A DNA stretch of 64,000 nucleotides, from assembly GCF_003966915.1 (NCBI RefSeq), contig NZ_AP018150.1:744001-808000 (forward strand), written 5' to 3'. Below are positions 63,887-64,000 of the stretch, in pieces. Origin of the DNA: Mycoavidus cysteinexigens (GTDB lineage: Bacteria; Pseudomonadota; Gammaproteobacteria; Burkholderiales; Burkholderiaceae). The notes beneath the pieces were generated by a model. That model was not told the DNA's origin and made no database searches. It worked only from the letters and a program-made list of their open reading frames with translations. The position numbers and the translations under genes are program-made. Each line of letters begins with the position of its first letter. Position 1 is the stretch's first letter.

Positions 63887-63922
63887 GGAAGTGTCTCTTG
63901 GCTTAAGCCAAGAGACACTTCC
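63887..63922 (-). repeat. Perfect 36-bp palindrome upstream of the IS110 transposase
   Basis: GGAAGTGTCTCTTGGC, TTAA, then the exact reverse complement, 38 bases before the transposase start. It lies in the non-coding end of the element and could be part of a bridge RNA or a hairpin blocking incoming transcription. Confidence 0.85.
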
Positions 63923-64000
63923 CTTTCTGATGACTAACATTCTGCATGTACTATGGGGCTTTAAGTCCGATGAATACGCACCTGCTTTTAGAAAAGCAAA

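Overview
The window looks like a chromosome segment of a host-restricted betaproteobacterium of the Burkholderiaceae. The order lepA-lepB-rnc-era-recO-pdxJ-acpS-nagZ is that of Burkholderiales. So are efp with earP, rpsF-priB-rpsR-rplI, minCDE, and bfr-murI-bfd-tonB-exbBD. The ordinary housekeeping genes are interrupted by insertion sequences, decayed genes and a set of giant NACHT/WD40 genes. That mixture resembles fungus-associated endosymbionts of the Mycoavidus/Glomeribacter group. The organism assignment is an inference from gene content, not a database match.

Layout. 1-2 kb: the 3' end of a WD40 gene, cut by an IS256-family element with clear terminal inverted repeats and an 8-bp target duplication. 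2-10.4 kb: pagP, an F-box-like/pentapeptide/WD40 gene on the minus strand, and a NACHT/pentapeptide/WD40 gene. 10.9-27.1 kb: conserved core genes (lepA to nagZ, efp-earP, a repeat-rich lipoprotein, uvrC, pgsA, an ABC-F ATPase). 27.1-28.7 kb: an IS110 element with a possible bridge RNA region. 28.7-48.3 kb: a 19-kb accessory island of four giant genes, namely two near-twin TPR/NACHT/WD40 genes, a 1323-residue helical-repeat protein without NACHT, and an 1839-residue helical/NACHT/WD40 gene. It is followed by an IS481-like remnant. 48.7-61.2 kb: core genes again (ribosomal proteins, dnaB, pit, min genes, tRNA-Leu, TonB system, murI, bfr, yqhA, tRNA-Ser). 61.3-64 kb: a tRNA-linked integrase stub fused to a WD40 fragment, then a second IS110 transposase.

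The part most likely to be a little-described system is the NACHT/WD40 family. All five full-length members carry exactly 14 WD40 blades by my count, enough for two seven-bladed propellers. They end in the same divergent last blade and a conserved tail. Modules upstream of the propellers are swapped among them: TPR, HEAT/TPR-like helical array, NACHT, and an F-box-like motif. One member has a candidate bipartite nuclear localisation signal. A short G-x-x-N-x(3)-VH motif sits before NACHT in three members and recurs at the extreme C-terminus of the neighbouring helical protein. This layout recalls sensor/partner pairs of fungal and bacterial NLR-like systems. Whether these are host-directed effectors, anti-phage STAND proteins or something else cannot be decided from sequence alone.

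Housekeeping logic. The 15-kb core block covers translation (LepA, EF-P with its rhamnosyltransferase EarP), secretion (LepB), RNA processing (Rnc, Era) and DNA repair (RecO, UvrC). It also covers lipid, cofactor and wall metabolism (PdxJ, AcpS, PgsA, NagZ). The bfd-tonB-exbB-exbD group has a good Fur box and sits beside bfr, forming an iron uptake and storage cluster.
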